From contig NZ_JACXYY010000007.1 in the NCBI RefSeq assembly GCF_014779665.1, positions 248,001-312,000 of the forward strand: DNA of 64,000 nucleotides, in the 5' to 3' direction. Shown one piece after another: positions 52,810 through 63,200 of this stretch; positions within the stretch are counted from its first letter, which is position 1, and each line of letters begins with the position of its first letter. The notes under the pieces were generated by a model. The model was not told where the DNA came from. It did no database searches and worked only from the letters and a program-made list of their open reading frames with translations. Made by a program: the position numbers and the translations under genes. This DNA comes from Nocardioides hwasunensis (GTDB lineage Bacteria; Actinomycetota; Actinomycetes; Propionibacteriales; Nocardioidaceae).

Positions 52810-53745
52810 TCAGTAGTACCAGGGGAACGGCGACCAGTCGGGCTCGCGCTTCTCAAGGAACTGGTCGCGGCCCTCTTGGGCCTCGTCGGTCATGTAGGCC
52901 AGTCGCGTGGTCTCGCCCGCGAAGAGCTGCTGACCGACGAGGCCGTCGTCGGCGAGGTTGAAGGAGTACTTGAGCATCCGCTGGGCGGTCGGTGACTTGC
53001 CGTTGATCTTCCGGCCCCAGTCGAGGGCGACCCTCTCCAGGTCGGCGTGGTCGACCACGCGGTTGACCGCGCCCATCCGGTGCATGGTCTCGGCGTCGTA
53101 CTCCTCGCCGAGGAAGAAGATCTCGCGGGCGAACTTCTGCCCCACCTGGCGCGCGAGGTAGGCCGAGCCGTAGCCGCCGTCGAACGAGCCGACGTCGGCG
53201 TCGGTCTGCTTGAAGCGGGCGTGCTCGCGGCTGGCGAGCGTCAGGTCGGCGACCGCGTGGAGGCTGTGACCGCCGCCCGCGGCCCAGCCCGGGACGACGC
53301 AGATGACGACCTTCGGCATGAAGCGGATGAGGCGCTGGCACTCGAGGATGTGCAGGCGCGCGAGCTTGGCCTTGTCGATCGGGTTCGGCGGCGCACCCGC
53401 GTCGTCGTGACCACCCGTCTCGTACTGGTAGCCCGCCTTGCCGCGGATGCGCTGGTCGCCGCCGGAGCAGAAGGACCACTTGCCGCTCTTCGGGCTCGGG
53501 CCGTTGCCGGTCAGGATCACGCAGCCGACGTCACCCGACGTACGTGCGTGCTCCAGCGCCTGCAGCAGCTCGTCGACCGTGTGCGGGCGGAAGGCGTTGA
53601 GCACGTCGGGACGGTCGAAGGCGATCCGGACCGTGCCGTGCTCGCGGGCCCGGTGGTAGGTCACGTCGGTCAGGGCCTCGAAGCCGGGCACCACGTCCCA
53701 CGCCTCCGGGTCGAAGATCTCGCTGACGCCCTCGATCGCACTCAT
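52810..53745 (-). CDS. menB: 1,4-dihydroxy-2-naphthoyl-CoA synthase
   Basis: A 311-residue crotonase-fold enzyme that closes the second ring in menaquinone synthesis. FCSGGDQRIRG and VPGWAAGGGHSLHAVADLTLAS form the CoA/oxyanion pocket, and DADVGSFDGGYGSAYLARQVG is the MenB signature. The C-terminal PDWSPFPWYY is typical. The ATG at 53745 lies 6 nt after TACGGT. Other men genes are not in the window. Confidence 0.96.
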   Translation of the reverse strand: MSAIEGVSEIFDPEAWDVVPGFEALTDVTYHRAREHGTVRIAFDRPDVLNAFRPHTVDELLQALEHARTSGDVGCVILTGNGPSPKSGKWSFCSGGDQRIRGKAGYQYETGGHDDAGAPPNPIDKAKLARLHILECQRLIRFMPKVVICVVPGWAAGGGHSLHAVADLTLASREHARFKQTDADVGSFDGGYGSAYLARQVGQKFAREIFFLGEEYDAETMHRMGAVNRVVDHADLERVALDWGRKINGKSPTAQRMLKYSFNLADDGLVGQQLFAGETTRLAYMTDEAQEGRDQFLEKREPDWSPFPWYY

Positions 53746-53789
53746 GGTCGAACCGTATCGAGTGCCTCGGCCGCTCCCGGAGCCGATAC

Positions 53790-53842
53790 CTGAGGACGTG
53801 GTGAACGGGACATCGGTGGGATCTCGTCCACCACGTCCTCAG
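53790..53842. other. Long imperfect inverted repeat in divergent promoter region
   Basis: CTGAGGACGTGGTG (53790-53803) and CACCACGTCCTCAG (53829-53842) pair perfectly over 14 bp. Pairing then continues inward over ACGGGA/TCTCGT with one wobble-type mismatch. It lies between the divergent menB and Ddn-like genes, so it cannot be a terminator for either. Confidence 0.75.
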
Positions 53843-53894
53843 ATAGCTGCGCTGGGCGCTGGAAGATCACCGCCGGTCGTGGTGTTGTGGGGGC

Positions 53895-54332
53895 ATGGCA
53901 CTGACAGGTGAGTACGTCCCGAGCAAGTCCGAGTGGGTCCGCAACCAGGTGGCGGAGTACGAGGCCAGCGGCGGCGAGAAGGCCAACACGCTGCCCGGCA
54001 CCAGCTACCCGATCGTCGTGATCACGTCCGTGGGCGCGAAGTCGGGCAACCTCCGCAAGAACCCGGTGATGAGGGTCGAGCGCGACGGTTCCTACCTCGC
54101 CGTCGCCTCCAAGGGCGGCGCGCCGGAGAACCCCGAGTGGTACTACAACTTCGTCGCGCACCCCGAGGTCGAGCTCCAGGACGGCCCGGAGCCCCACACC
54201 TACACGGTCCGCCAGCTCAGCGGCGCCGAGCGGGCCGACTGGTGGGACCACGCGGTCGCCACCTGGCCGACGTACGCCGAGTACCAGACGAAGACCGACC
54301 GCGAGATCCCGCTGTTCCTGCTCGAGCGCTGA
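53895..54332 (+). CDS. F420-dependent nitroreductase/quinone reductase family (Ddn-like)
   Basis: A 145-residue split-barrel protein of the deazaflavin-dependent nitroreductase (Ddn) family. The conserved core is TSVGAKSGNLRKNPVMRVERDGSYLAVASKGGAPENPEWYYNFVAHPEVELQDG, with the KSG and NP-x-WYxN motifs that bind F420. Family members reduce quinones or nitro compounds with reduced F420. Its position beside menB suggests menaquinone as substrate, which is inference. Confidence 0.93.
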   Translation: MALTGEYVPSKSEWVRNQVAEYEASGGEKANTLPGTSYPIVVITSVGAKSGNLRKNPVMRVERDGSYLAVASKGGAPENPEWYYNFVAHPEVELQDGPEPHTYTVRQLSGAERADWWDHAVATWPTYAEYQTKTDREIPLFLLER

Positions 54333-54366
54333 CAGGCGGGGCTCGCCCGGATGTGAGGCAGGCGGG

Positions 54367-54972
54367 TCAGGTGCGCGAGATGGTGATCGCGAGCCCGAGC
54401 AGGTGCTCGAGCCGAGCCAGCTCGGAGTCGAGGAACTCCGGTCCGCCGCGGCGGCCCATCAGGATCGCGTCGTCGCCGAACGGGGCCGCGCACTCGACGT
54501 AGATCTCGTCGCCGGGAAGGCGGGTCGGGGCAGTGATGTCGGCGGTGTCGAACTCGGTGGGGGCCGCGTCGGTCGCGTGCACGACCTCCCACCCGGAGAC
54601 GCCCCGGCGGATGCGGGCCGCCCAGTCGACACGGAAGGCGATCGGGAGCAGGTCGACGAGCCGGTCGCGCGCGGTGGCGGGGTCCTCGGTGAGCGACTCG
54701 ACGACCTCGAGGTCGAGGAACAGGTTGCCGCCCGCGGCGTAGCGGTTGATCCACAGCACGCTGACGCCGTCGAGGATGCTGCACGCGGAGACGATCGAGT
54801 CGGGCATCGTGCCGGGCACGATCTCGAGCAGCACGTCGTCGACGGCGTAGCCGTCGCGCTTCTCGACGATCTCGATCGCGTCGATGTCGCCGCCGGCCTC
54901 ACCGATCGCGGTCGCGATGCGACCCAGCGACCCGGGCACGTCCGGGAGCTCGACTCGCATCAGGTAGGGCAT
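54367..54972 (-). CDS. ACT domain protein
   Basis: A 201-residue protein. An N-terminal ACT domain (residues ~1-75: MRVELPDVPGSLGRIATAIGEAGGDIDAIEI) is followed by a GAF-like or unassigned C-terminal domain ending LEHLLGLAITISRT. It has no catalytic domain, so it is probably an amino-acid-binding regulatory protein. ATG 54972 is preceded by TAGCCT with a 7-nt gap (leaderless-type). Confidence 0.85.
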   Translation of the reverse strand: MPYLMRVELPDVPGSLGRIATAIGEAGGDIDAIEIVEKRDGYAVDDVLLEIVPGTMPDSIVSACSILDGVSVLWINRYAAGGNLFLDLEVVESLTEDPATARDRLVDLLPIAFRVDWAARIRRGVSGWEVVHATDAAPTEFDTADITAPTRLPGDEIYVECAAPFGDDAILMGRRGGPEFLDSELARLEHLLGLAITISRT

Positions 54973-55047
54973 GGGTCTGAGGCTATCCCGAGCGTGTGTC
55001 GCCGAGGTTTCGTCGCGCCTGCACGAGACCTGAGGTGTCGGGTGGGC

Positions 55048-56820
55048 TCAGGGGGAGGCCGCCAGGCGTACGGCGAGCCCGCTCGCGCGCTGCGCCCGCC
55101 GGCCGATCGCGGCCCGGACCGCCGCCTCGGACCCGACCACCCTCACCTTCTCCCGCGCCCGCGTCACCGCGGTGTAGAACAGCTCGCGCGAGAGCAGGCG
55201 GGAGTCCTCGTCGGGCAGCAGCACGGTCACCACCTCGGCCTGCGAGCCCTGCGACTTGTGGATGGTCATCGCGTGCATGGTCTCCACGTCGCCGAGCCGT
55301 GACGTGGCCAGGTCGCGCGGGCCGTCGCTCGCGGCGATCACCGCCCGCGCGCCGGCGGGTGTCGCCACGACCACGCCGCTGTCGCCGTTGTAGATGCCGA
55401 GCTGGTGGTCGTTGGCGGTGACCAGCAGGGGGCGGCCGACGTAGGCGCGCTCGTGGAGCGGGTCGCCGGTCTCCGTGGTGAGCCAGTGCTCGATGCGGCG
55501 GTTCCAGTGGCGTACGCCGAACGGACCGTCGCGGTGGGCGCACAGCAGCCGGTGGTGGTCGAGTGCGGCGAGCGCACCGGTCACGTCGCCCCGCGCGGCG
55601 GCGTCGCGGACGGCGAGGGCGGCGGCCAGGGCGGTCGAGCGGATGCGTGGTGCCGGGTCGGCCTCGTCGACCCACTCCACCTCGTCGTGGCCGGCGCCGA
55701 GCACCGCCAGCGCCCCGTCGGCGTCGCCGGTCCGCAAGGCCTCGGCGAGCGCGTGGATGTGCGCGCCGAAGCGGTGCGTCCTGTGCAGCTCGGCCACCGG
55801 CGAGTCGGGGCGGCCCTGGAAGCCGCGCACGACGTCGCTCAGGACGGCGCCGGCCTCGACCGACGAGAGCTGGTGGGGGTCACCGACGAGCACGAGCCGG
55901 GCGTCGGGACGGACCGCCTCGAGCAGGCGCGCCATCTGGGTCAGCGACACCATGGACGACTCGTCGACCACGACGACGTCGTGCGGCAGGCGGTTGCCGC
56001 GGTGGTGGCGGAAGCGGGTGGAGTTGCCCGGGTCGGGCCGCAGCAGCCGGTGCAGGGTGGAGGCGGTGACACCGGAGAGCCGCGCCCGGTCGGCCTCGTC
56101 GAAGGCCTCGGCCTCCTGGTGCACCGCCTGCTGGAGCCGTGCGGCGGCCTTGCCAGTCGGGGCGGCGAGCGCGATGCGCAGCCCGTCGGGGTGCTGGTCG
56201 AGGAGCCCGACGAGCAGGCCGGCGACAGCGGTCGTCTTGCCGGTGCCCGGGCCACCGGTGAGGACGGTGGTCCACTGCCCGGCGGCGCACACGCACGCGG
56301 CCACCTGCTCGTCGTAGCTCGGGCGCGGCCGGCCGTTGCGCACAGCGGCCTCCTGCATCGCGGTCACCAGGCGGGCCATGGACGCGGCCATCACCTCGGG
56401 GTCGTGCGCCGGGCTCGTCGCTGCCCGGGAGAGCAGGTCGTCGATGACCTGGGACTCCTGCTCGTGGTAGCGGTCGAGGTAGAGGAGGTCGTTGTCCCAG
56501 CGAACGAGGCCGGCGTCGACCAGCGGGCTGGCCGCCACTGCGGCGACCCACTCGTCGGCGTCGGGCCACGGGAGGTCACCGGGGTCGGCGACGCTCGCGA
56601 GGTCGACGCACACCGACCCGCCGCGGACGGCACGCACGGCCAGGGCGACCGCCAGCAGCACGCGCTCGTCGCTCTCGCGGCCGAGCCTGCCGAGCGCGGC
56701 GGCGACGTGGACGTCGGCGCTGGTCAGCACGCCGGCGGTGTTGAACGTGCCCAGCAGGCCGGTGGCACCCAGCGCGAGCCGGGCGTCGGTGGCGTCGACA
56801 GGATCGAAGAGGTCGGTCAT
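55048..56820 (-). CDS. recD: Exodeoxyribonuclease V subunit alpha
   Basis: A 590-residue 5'-3' SF1B helicase of the RecBCD enzyme. Walker A is GGPGTGKTT near residue 185; VVDESSMVSL and VGDPHQLSSVEAG are motifs II and III; and HAMTIHKSQGSQAEVV and FYTAVTRAREKV are motifs V and VI. The N-terminal ~130 residues interface with RecC. It is third in the recC-recB-recD cluster, 61 bp after recB. Confidence 0.95.
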   Translation of the reverse strand: MTDLFDPVDATDARLALGATGLLGTFNTAGVLTSADVHVAAALGRLGRESDERVLLAVALAVRAVRGGSVCVDLASVADPGDLPWPDADEWVAAVAASPLVDAGLVRWDNDLLYLDRYHEQESQVIDDLLSRAATSPAHDPEVMAASMARLVTAMQEAAVRNGRPRPSYDEQVAACVCAAGQWTTVLTGGPGTGKTTAVAGLLVGLLDQHPDGLRIALAAPTGKAAARLQQAVHQEAEAFDEADRARLSGVTASTLHRLLRPDPGNSTRFRHHRGNRLPHDVVVVDESSMVSLTQMARLLEAVRPDARLVLVGDPHQLSSVEAGAVLSDVVRGFQGRPDSPVAELHRTHRFGAHIHALAEALRTGDADGALAVLGAGHDEVEWVDEADPAPRIRSTALAAALAVRDAAARGDVTGALAALDHHRLLCAHRDGPFGVRHWNRRIEHWLTTETGDPLHERAYVGRPLLVTANDHQLGIYNGDSGVVVATPAGARAVIAASDGPRDLATSRLGDVETMHAMTIHKSQGSQAEVVTVLLPDEDSRLLSRELFYTAVTRAREKVRVVGSEAAVRAAIGRRAQRASGLAVRLAASP

Positions 56821-56881
56821 GCGGAGTCCCCGGGGCGTCGTTCGGAGGAGCGTAGCGGGGGAGAAGAAGGTCCTGGGGTGC

Positions 56882-59800
56882 TCATGGTCGGACTCCGTCC
56901 AGCAGGTCGGACAGCGCCGTCACCAGCGCGACCGGCGGCTCCCAGGAGAAGATCCCGCACGGTCGGCCGTCGACGCTCGGCGTCTGCGGGCCGCACATGC
57001 CGCGGAGGTAGAGGTAGAGCACGCCGCCGAGGTGCTCCGCGGGGTCGTAGTCGGCCAGCCGCCAGCGGAGGTAGCGGTGGAGGACCACGGTGTAGAGCAG
57101 TGCCTGGAGCGGGTAGTCGGAGTGCCCCATCGCCTCGTCGAGGACGTCCGGGCGGTAGTCCCAGGCGGTTGCCGGCGCTGCCCGGTCACCGAGCCAGTTG
57201 GTCTTGTAGTCGATGGTCAGGTAGCGGGTGCGACCTCCGACCGGGACCCGGACGACGACGTCGATGGAGCCGGTGAGGTAGCCGAGCAGCCGTTGTCCGG
57301 CGAGCTCGGGGTCGCCCTCGAGCGTCTCGGCGAAGGCGAGCAACGGGTCGCCGGCGGACAGGTGTGCGCGCAGCAGCGGGCCGAGGTCACCCAGCACGAC
57401 CTGGGCCGCTCTCGGGCCCTCGTCGCGCGCGGCCAGGTCGCCACCGGCGAGCGGCACCTCGAAGTCGAGCTCGCGCAGCCGGTCGGGCAGGTGGATGTCA
57501 CGCAGCGTGAGCCCACCGGCGAGCGGTCCGAGTGGCGAGTCGCACACGGCGACGAGCGCGTCGGCGAGCACCTCGGCGTCGACCTCGACGGCCCACCAGG
57601 CACGGTGCTCCTCGATCTGCGCGAGCAGCTCGGCGCGCAGGTCGTCGGAGGCCGGGTCGGTGTGCTCGAGCACCTCGTGCACCAGCGAGCCGAACGCGGC
57701 ACCCACCGGGAGGTCGGCCATCGGTGAGACCACCGCGACGAGGGCCAGGTCGGTCTCGGGGGGCGCGGCCTCGTCGGCGAGCTGGTCGGCGAGGTCGTCG
57801 AGCTCGGCGTCGTCGAGGTCGGGCGCGTCGTCGGGCTCGGAGAGCACCCGGTCGGGGGCGCCGGCGTGCGGTGCGCCGGCCGCGGAGAGTGCGGAGTACG
57901 ACGTACGGCGCCAGTCGGTGTCGACGTCGCGGTCGAAGGATCGCACCGACAGCGCAGGCAGGTCGCGGTCGATCGGGCTGGCGTCGACGACGCCGGGCAC
58001 GGCGAGCTCGGGCTGCGGCCCGCCCGCGGACTTCCAGCGACCGAGGATGTCGACGACCTCGTCGTCACCGAGCACCGGCTGCTCGTCGTTGACGCTGGCG
58101 TGTCCCGGAGCGCGGCCGAACAGCATCCGGTGGAGCGGGGCGGGGGCGGTGTTGTTGGCGGTCGGGCAGTACCACGCGACGACCTGCGACTGCGCGCGCG
58201 TGAGGGCGACGTAGAGCAGGCGCAGCGACTCGCCCGCGTCCTCGTGGCGGCTCGCGGTGGCCGCGGCGTCGCGCCACCTGCTCGGTCCGCCGACGTCGCG
58301 GCACCGCTCACCGGCGGCGTCGTGGAAGAGCGGTACCTCGTCCTCGCGCACCCACCGGTCCCACAGCGTGGGGAGGTAGACGACGGGGTACTCCAGGCCC
58401 TTGCTGCCGTGGATCGTGACCAGCTGGACGGCGGCCGCGTCGGAGTCGAGGCGACGGGTCCGCCCGGAGGCGACCTCGAGCTTGTCGTCGGCGACCTGGG
58501 TGCGCAGCCAGCCGAGCAGGCCCACCACCCCGAGACGCTCGCTGACGGTGACCTTGTGCAGCGCCTCTCCGATGTGGCGCAGGTCGGTGAGGGTGCGCTC
58601 GCCGCCGACCCGTCCTAGCACCCGAGCGACGAGCCCGTCGAGCACCGCGATCTCGAGGACCGCAGCGACCCCGCGGGCGGCGAAGACGTCGGCGAGGCGG
58701 CGCACGTCCTCGCTGAGCGCGTCGGTCGGGTCGTCGGGTGCCTGGAGGTCCTCGACGGTCCGGCCGAAGAAGTCGGTGAGCGCCGCCGCCCGCACCCGGT
58801 CGGCGCGGTGCGGCTGCTCGAGCGCCTCGAGCAGGGTGAGCCACTGGGTGGCCGCCGCGGTCTTGAAGACCGAGCCCCCTGCGTTCAGCACGGCGGGCAC
58901 GCCGACGGCGGCCAACGCGTCCTGTGCGGCGAGCAGGTCGGCGCGGCGGGCCGCGAGCACGGCGACGTCCTTCGGCTGCACCGGTCGCTGGTCCGAGCCG
59001 GTGCCGACGGTCGCGTCGCTGGTGAGCAGCCGCTTGACGTCGGCGGCGAGGTCGGTGAGGACGTGCTCGCGCCAGTCGGCGATGCGCGGGCGCCGGCGTC
59101 CGAGCTCCTCGTGACGGGCGACGCGCAGGCGGAACGGCGCACCCGCACCCTCGAGGCGCGAGGCCTGGTGGTGAGCGGTGACCGGGTGCACGGCGATCCG
59201 CTCGTCGCCGAGGGCGGCGCCCTCGACCAGCACGTGCAGGGACTCGAGGAGCCGCTGGTCGGCGCGCCAGTTGACGCCGAGGGTCTGCCGGGTGGTGGCC
59301 CGGTCGGCGGCGTCGAGATAGGTGACGATGTCGCCGCCGCGGAAGGCGTAGATCGCCTGCTTCGGGTCACCGATCAGCACGAGCGTCGAGGCGCCGTGGA
59401 AGGCGCGCTCGAACACCTGCCACTGCACCGGGTCGGTGTCTTGGAACTCGTCGATCAGCGCGACCTTCCACCGCTGCCGCATCCGGGCCCGGGCGGGGGA
59501 GTCCTCGGGCCCCAGGGCGTCGGCGAGCTGGGAGAGCAGGTCGTCGTAGGACAGCACGCCGAGGCGTCGCTTGCGGCGCTCGACCTCGGCTAGCACGTCG
59601 GTGGCGAAGCGGACCCGCTCGGCGGCCTGGCCGTCGGGATCCTCGGCGAGCGCCTCCTGCGGGGCGACGTGGGCGCGCGGGTCGCCGACGACCTCGCGGG
59701 CGATCGTCAGCGCCACCTCCCTGCTCCAGGTGGTCGTCTCGCGCCGGGCGAACTGGCGGAGGTAGAGGTCGTCGGTGACCTCGGACGTCAGCTGCTCCAG

Positions 59801-60250
59801 GTCCTCCACGAGCACGGCGCCGGTGTCGGTGTCGCCCGCGACGCCGAGGCTGCGGAGCACGAGCTGGCAGAACTGGTGGATGGTCGCGATCGTGGCCGCG
59901 TCGAACGACGTCAGCGCGACGGTCAGCCGCGCGAGCCGGGTGGCGCGCTCCGCGTCGTCGGCGTCGAGCAGCCACTCGTGCAGGCGGTTGGCCGGGTCGG
60001 CGGAGTCCGGATCGGCGAGCACGGCGGCGGCGTCGTCGAGCTGGCGGCGTACGCGGTCGCGCAGCTCCTGGCTGGCGGCCCGGGTGAACGTCACGACGAG
60101 CATCTCCTCGAGCGTGGCGATGCCCTCGGCGAGGTAGCGGGTGACGAGGGCGGCGATCGTCCAGGTCTTGCCGGTGCCGGCGCTGGCATCGAGCAGCGTG
60201 GTGCCGCTCGGCAGGGAGCCGCGGATGTCGAAGACGTCCATGCTCGTCAT
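56882..60250 (-). CDS. recB: Exodeoxyribonuclease V subunit beta
   Basis: A 1122-residue helicase-nuclease. Walker A ASAGTGKTW lies near residue 25, motif II LIDEFQDTDPVQW follows, and VTIHGSKGLEYPVVY and LLYVALTRAQ are motifs V and VI. The C-terminal RecB nuclease domain carries the metal motif TIDYKTNW. It resects double-strand breaks with RecC and RecD. I chose ATG 60250 (MTSMDVFD), one base after the recC stop; the longer frame to 60343 lies inside recC. Confidence 0.95.
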   Translation of the reverse strand: MTSMDVFDIRGSLPSGTTLLDASAGTGKTWTIAALVTRYLAEGIATLEEMLVVTFTRAASQELRDRVRRQLDDAAAVLADPDSADPANRLHEWLLDADDAERATRLARLTVALTSFDAATIATIHQFCQLVLRSLGVAGDTDTGAVLVEDLEQLTSEVTDDLYLRQFARRETTTWSREVALTIAREVVGDPRAHVAPQEALAEDPDGQAAERVRFATDVLAEVERRKRRLGVLSYDDLLSQLADALGPEDSPARARMRQRWKVALIDEFQDTDPVQWQVFERAFHGASTLVLIGDPKQAIYAFRGGDIVTYLDAADRATTRQTLGVNWRADQRLLESLHVLVEGAALGDERIAVHPVTAHHQASRLEGAGAPFRLRVARHEELGRRRPRIADWREHVLTDLAADVKRLLTSDATVGTGSDQRPVQPKDVAVLAARRADLLAAQDALAAVGVPAVLNAGGSVFKTAAATQWLTLLEALEQPHRADRVRAAALTDFFGRTVEDLQAPDDPTDALSEDVRRLADVFAARGVAAVLEIAVLDGLVARVLGRVGGERTLTDLRHIGEALHKVTVSERLGVVGLLGWLRTQVADDKLEVASGRTRRLDSDAAAVQLVTIHGSKGLEYPVVYLPTLWDRWVREDEVPLFHDAAGERCRDVGGPSRWRDAAATASRHEDAGESLRLLYVALTRAQSQVVAWYCPTANNTAPAPLHRMLFGRAPGHASVNDEQPVLGDDEVVDILGRWKSAGGPQPELAVPGVVDASPIDRDLPALSVRSFDRDVDTDWRRTSYSALSAAGAPHAGAPDRVLSEPDDAPDLDDAELDDLADQLADEAAPPETDLALVAVVSPMADLPVGAAFGSLVHEVLEHTDPASDDLRAELLAQIEEHRAWWAVEVDAEVLADALVAVCDSPLGPLAGGLTLRDIHLPDRLRELDFEVPLAGGDLAARDEGPRAAQVVLGDLGPLLRAHLSAGDPLLAFAETLEGDPELAGQRLLGYLTGSIDVVVRVPVGGRTRYLTIDYKTNWLGDRAAPATAWDYRPDVLDEAMGHSDYPLQALLYTVVLHRYLRWRLADYDPAEHLGGVLYLYLRGMCGPQTPSVDGRPCGIFSWEPPVALVTALSDLLDGVRP

Positions 60251-60251
60251 C

Positions 60252-63200
60252 TCAGATCCCCCGCACCAGCTCGTGCGCCAGCAGCGGCGACCAGACCCGG
60301 AGCGCGTAGTGACCGAGCCGGTGGGGTGCGCCGTCCTCGTCACGCACCTCGTCGGCCAGCAGCGGTGCGGCGAGCAGCTCGTAGGGGGCCTGCTCGCCCC
60401 ACGCGCGGACGTGCCACTGGTCGCCGTCCTCCCGGGGGAAGCCGGTCTCGTTGAAGCGGGGCGTGACCCACTCCGCCGCGGCCTTGGCGTCGGGGTCGGT
60501 CTGCCCGCCTCCCCCCGAGCGCGCGGCGAGGGTGAACTCCTCGGCGAACGCCAGGGTCGTCTTCACCGGGAGCGGCAGGGGCTCGCGCTGGCCGCGCTCC
60601 ATCACGTCGACCAGCTCGCGCAGGTGGGCGCGCGCGTCGTCGTCGGGCATGGGCGAGATCAGCGCGCGGCGGCCGGCGGAGCGCCCCCAGCGGCCGATGG
60701 TGTGGGCGGTCCAGTTCTCGTCAGGGTGGCCGGCGGCGAGGGCGAGCGCGTCGAGCCACGCGGCCATCCGGTGCTTCGCGGCGAGGGTCGAGTAGCTCAC
60801 CGCGACGAGGTTGTTGCCGAAGACGTGGCCGACGGTGCCCGTCAGTCGCCGGTCGCCCAGGTCGATGTCGACGTCGAGGGTGCGGGCGGGGCCGGAGCGC
60901 AGCGGGAGCGCAGCCTCGACGAGGGGACGCACCCGCGTGACGATGTCGGTCAGCATCGCCGAGCCGAGGTCCTCCGGCGGCAGCAGGCCGCGCAGCTGCT
61001 CGGCGAGCATCGCCGCCTGGGGGTCGCCGCCGGCGAGCACGTCACGGACCAGCCGGTCACCCACGTCCCACTTCTCCAGGCCGTCGAGCGTGATCGGGAT
61101 GGCGTCCTTGGTCTCCTCGACGTCGTAGGGCGTGGTGACCCGCAGCCGGTGCCGCAGGAAGCCCCGCACCGGGTGGGCGAAGAAGTCCTGCAGGTCGCTG
61201 AGCGAGACCTCCTCAGCCAGGTCGGGCGCGACGAGAGGGTCGGTGACGAGCGCCGGGTGGACGGGCCGGGGCGCCCGAGCAGCCCGGGCGCCGGCGAGGG
61301 CGGAGCGGTCGAAGGAGAACGGCCGGTCCACGGCGCGCACGAGTGCGCCGGCGGTCAGGTTGGCCTCGTCGAACGGCTGCAGCGGGTGCTGGAGCACCAG
61401 GTCGTCCCGCACGGCGTCGCTGCTGGTGCGGTCGAGCGTGTCGAGCAGCTCGCCGAGCGGCACGGCGGGCGGCTTCGCGTCGCCGGTGTGCTCACCCCGT
61501 CCGGCGTAGGTGATGACCAGCGTCTCGGTCGCGGCGCCGATCGCGTCGAGCAGCAGCTGCCGGTCCTCGGAGCGGATGTCGCGCTCCCCGGTGAGGGGCC
61601 GCCGAGCCAGGACGTCGTCGCCGTCGACGGACTCCAGCCGGGGGAAGACACCGTCGTCGAGCCCGACGAGGCAGACCACCCGGTGGGGCACCGACCGCAT
61701 CGGGACCATGGTGCAGACCGTCAGGGTGCCGGTGCGGAAGTTGGAGCGGGTGGGCCGCCCGCGCAGCCGGTGTCGCAGCAGGGCGCGTACGTCGGCGTGG
61801 CGCAGGCGGGTCTCGTGGTCGCCGACCCCGGCGGAGATCCGGGCGAGCTCCCGGTCGAACTGGGCCACCCGCCACGCGTCGTCGGCGTCGCTGGCGGTGA
61901 GCCCGTGCACAGCCCGACCGAGCGCGGTCGTCCAGTCGGCCACCGAGGAGGCCTCGCCCGCTGCGGCGACGAAGGTGTGGAGCCGGTCGACCATCTCGAC
62001 GAAGCCGCCGACGAGATCGAGGTCGCCGTCGCCGACGTCGTCGAGCGGGAGGGTCGTGCGGACCACCCGGTGGCCCTGGCCGGACATCGCGGCACCGAGC
62101 AGGACGCGCTGGAGCCCGGTCAGCCAGGTGTTGGCGTCGAGCTCCAGGCCGAAGGCGCCGCGGTGGTCTCGGTCGTAGCCCCAGCGGATCGCGGCGTGGT
62201 CGACCCAGCGGGTCATCCGCTCGAGGTGGTCGTCGGTGAAGCCGAAGCGCGCGCGGACCGGCTCGGTCGCGGCGAGGTCGAGCACCGAGGTCGCCGTCAT
62301 CCGGCCGGCGGCGAGCTCGACGAGCTCGGCCGCGACGCCCAGCAGCGGGTTGGTCGCACCCGGTGAGCGGTCGGCGAGCCGGACCCGCAGCCGGTGCGCG
62401 GGGTGGCCGACGTCCTCGTGGGTGACGTCGGCGAGGCCGAAGCCGGCCGAGATGAGCGGCGCGTAGGTCTCGATGTCGGGACACATCACGAGGATGTCGC
62501 GCGGCTCGAGGGTCGGGTCGTCCTGGAGCAGGCCGACGAGCACCTCGCGGAGCACGTCGACCTGGCGCGCGGTGCCGTGGCAGGCGTGCACCTGGACCGA
62601 CCGGTCGGTCTTCGCCCGCACCCGCGAGGCGAGCAGCCCGGCGTCGGGGGAGCGGTTGGCACGCAGGTCGGACTGCAGCCAGCCGAGCATCGTGGCCGGG
62701 TCGGCGTGGCCGGCCGTGCGCTGGTCGGTGTCGACCTCGCCGAGCGTGCGTCGCAGCTCGCGGGAGTCGCGCCCGAGCGAGGCCAGGAGCGGGTGCCCGA
62801 CCATCGCGGCGGAGTCGTCGTCGGCGCGCGCCACCGGACCGGCCCCGGCCGTCGGCGCCAGCGCGGCCCACAGCGCAGGGGACGGCTGGGGGAGCCACAG
62901 GTGCACGTCGCGGTGCCCGCCGAGCGCGCGCAGGAGCTCCACCTCGGTCACCGGCAGCCGGGTGTGGCCGAAGAGCGAGAGCCGCCCGGGCAGGTCGAGA
63001 CCGTCGGCGCCGGCCGCCAGCCGCTCGAGCGTCGAGGTGTGGCGCAGGTCGGGACCCGGCTCGTCGACGCGGTCGACCAGCCGGCGCCACAGCTCCGCCT
63101 GCCACCGCAGGTCGGTGGCCAGCGGCCCGCCCGAGCCGTCGGTGTCGTCGCCGGCGCGCCAGTCGCCGACCAGCTGCGGTCGCTGGACGGCGTAGGAGCT

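Noticed and set aside
60141-62366. 741-residue plus-strand open frame within recC
   Set aside because: It is opposite to recC motifs and has no recognisable domain, so it is a GC-driven shadow.
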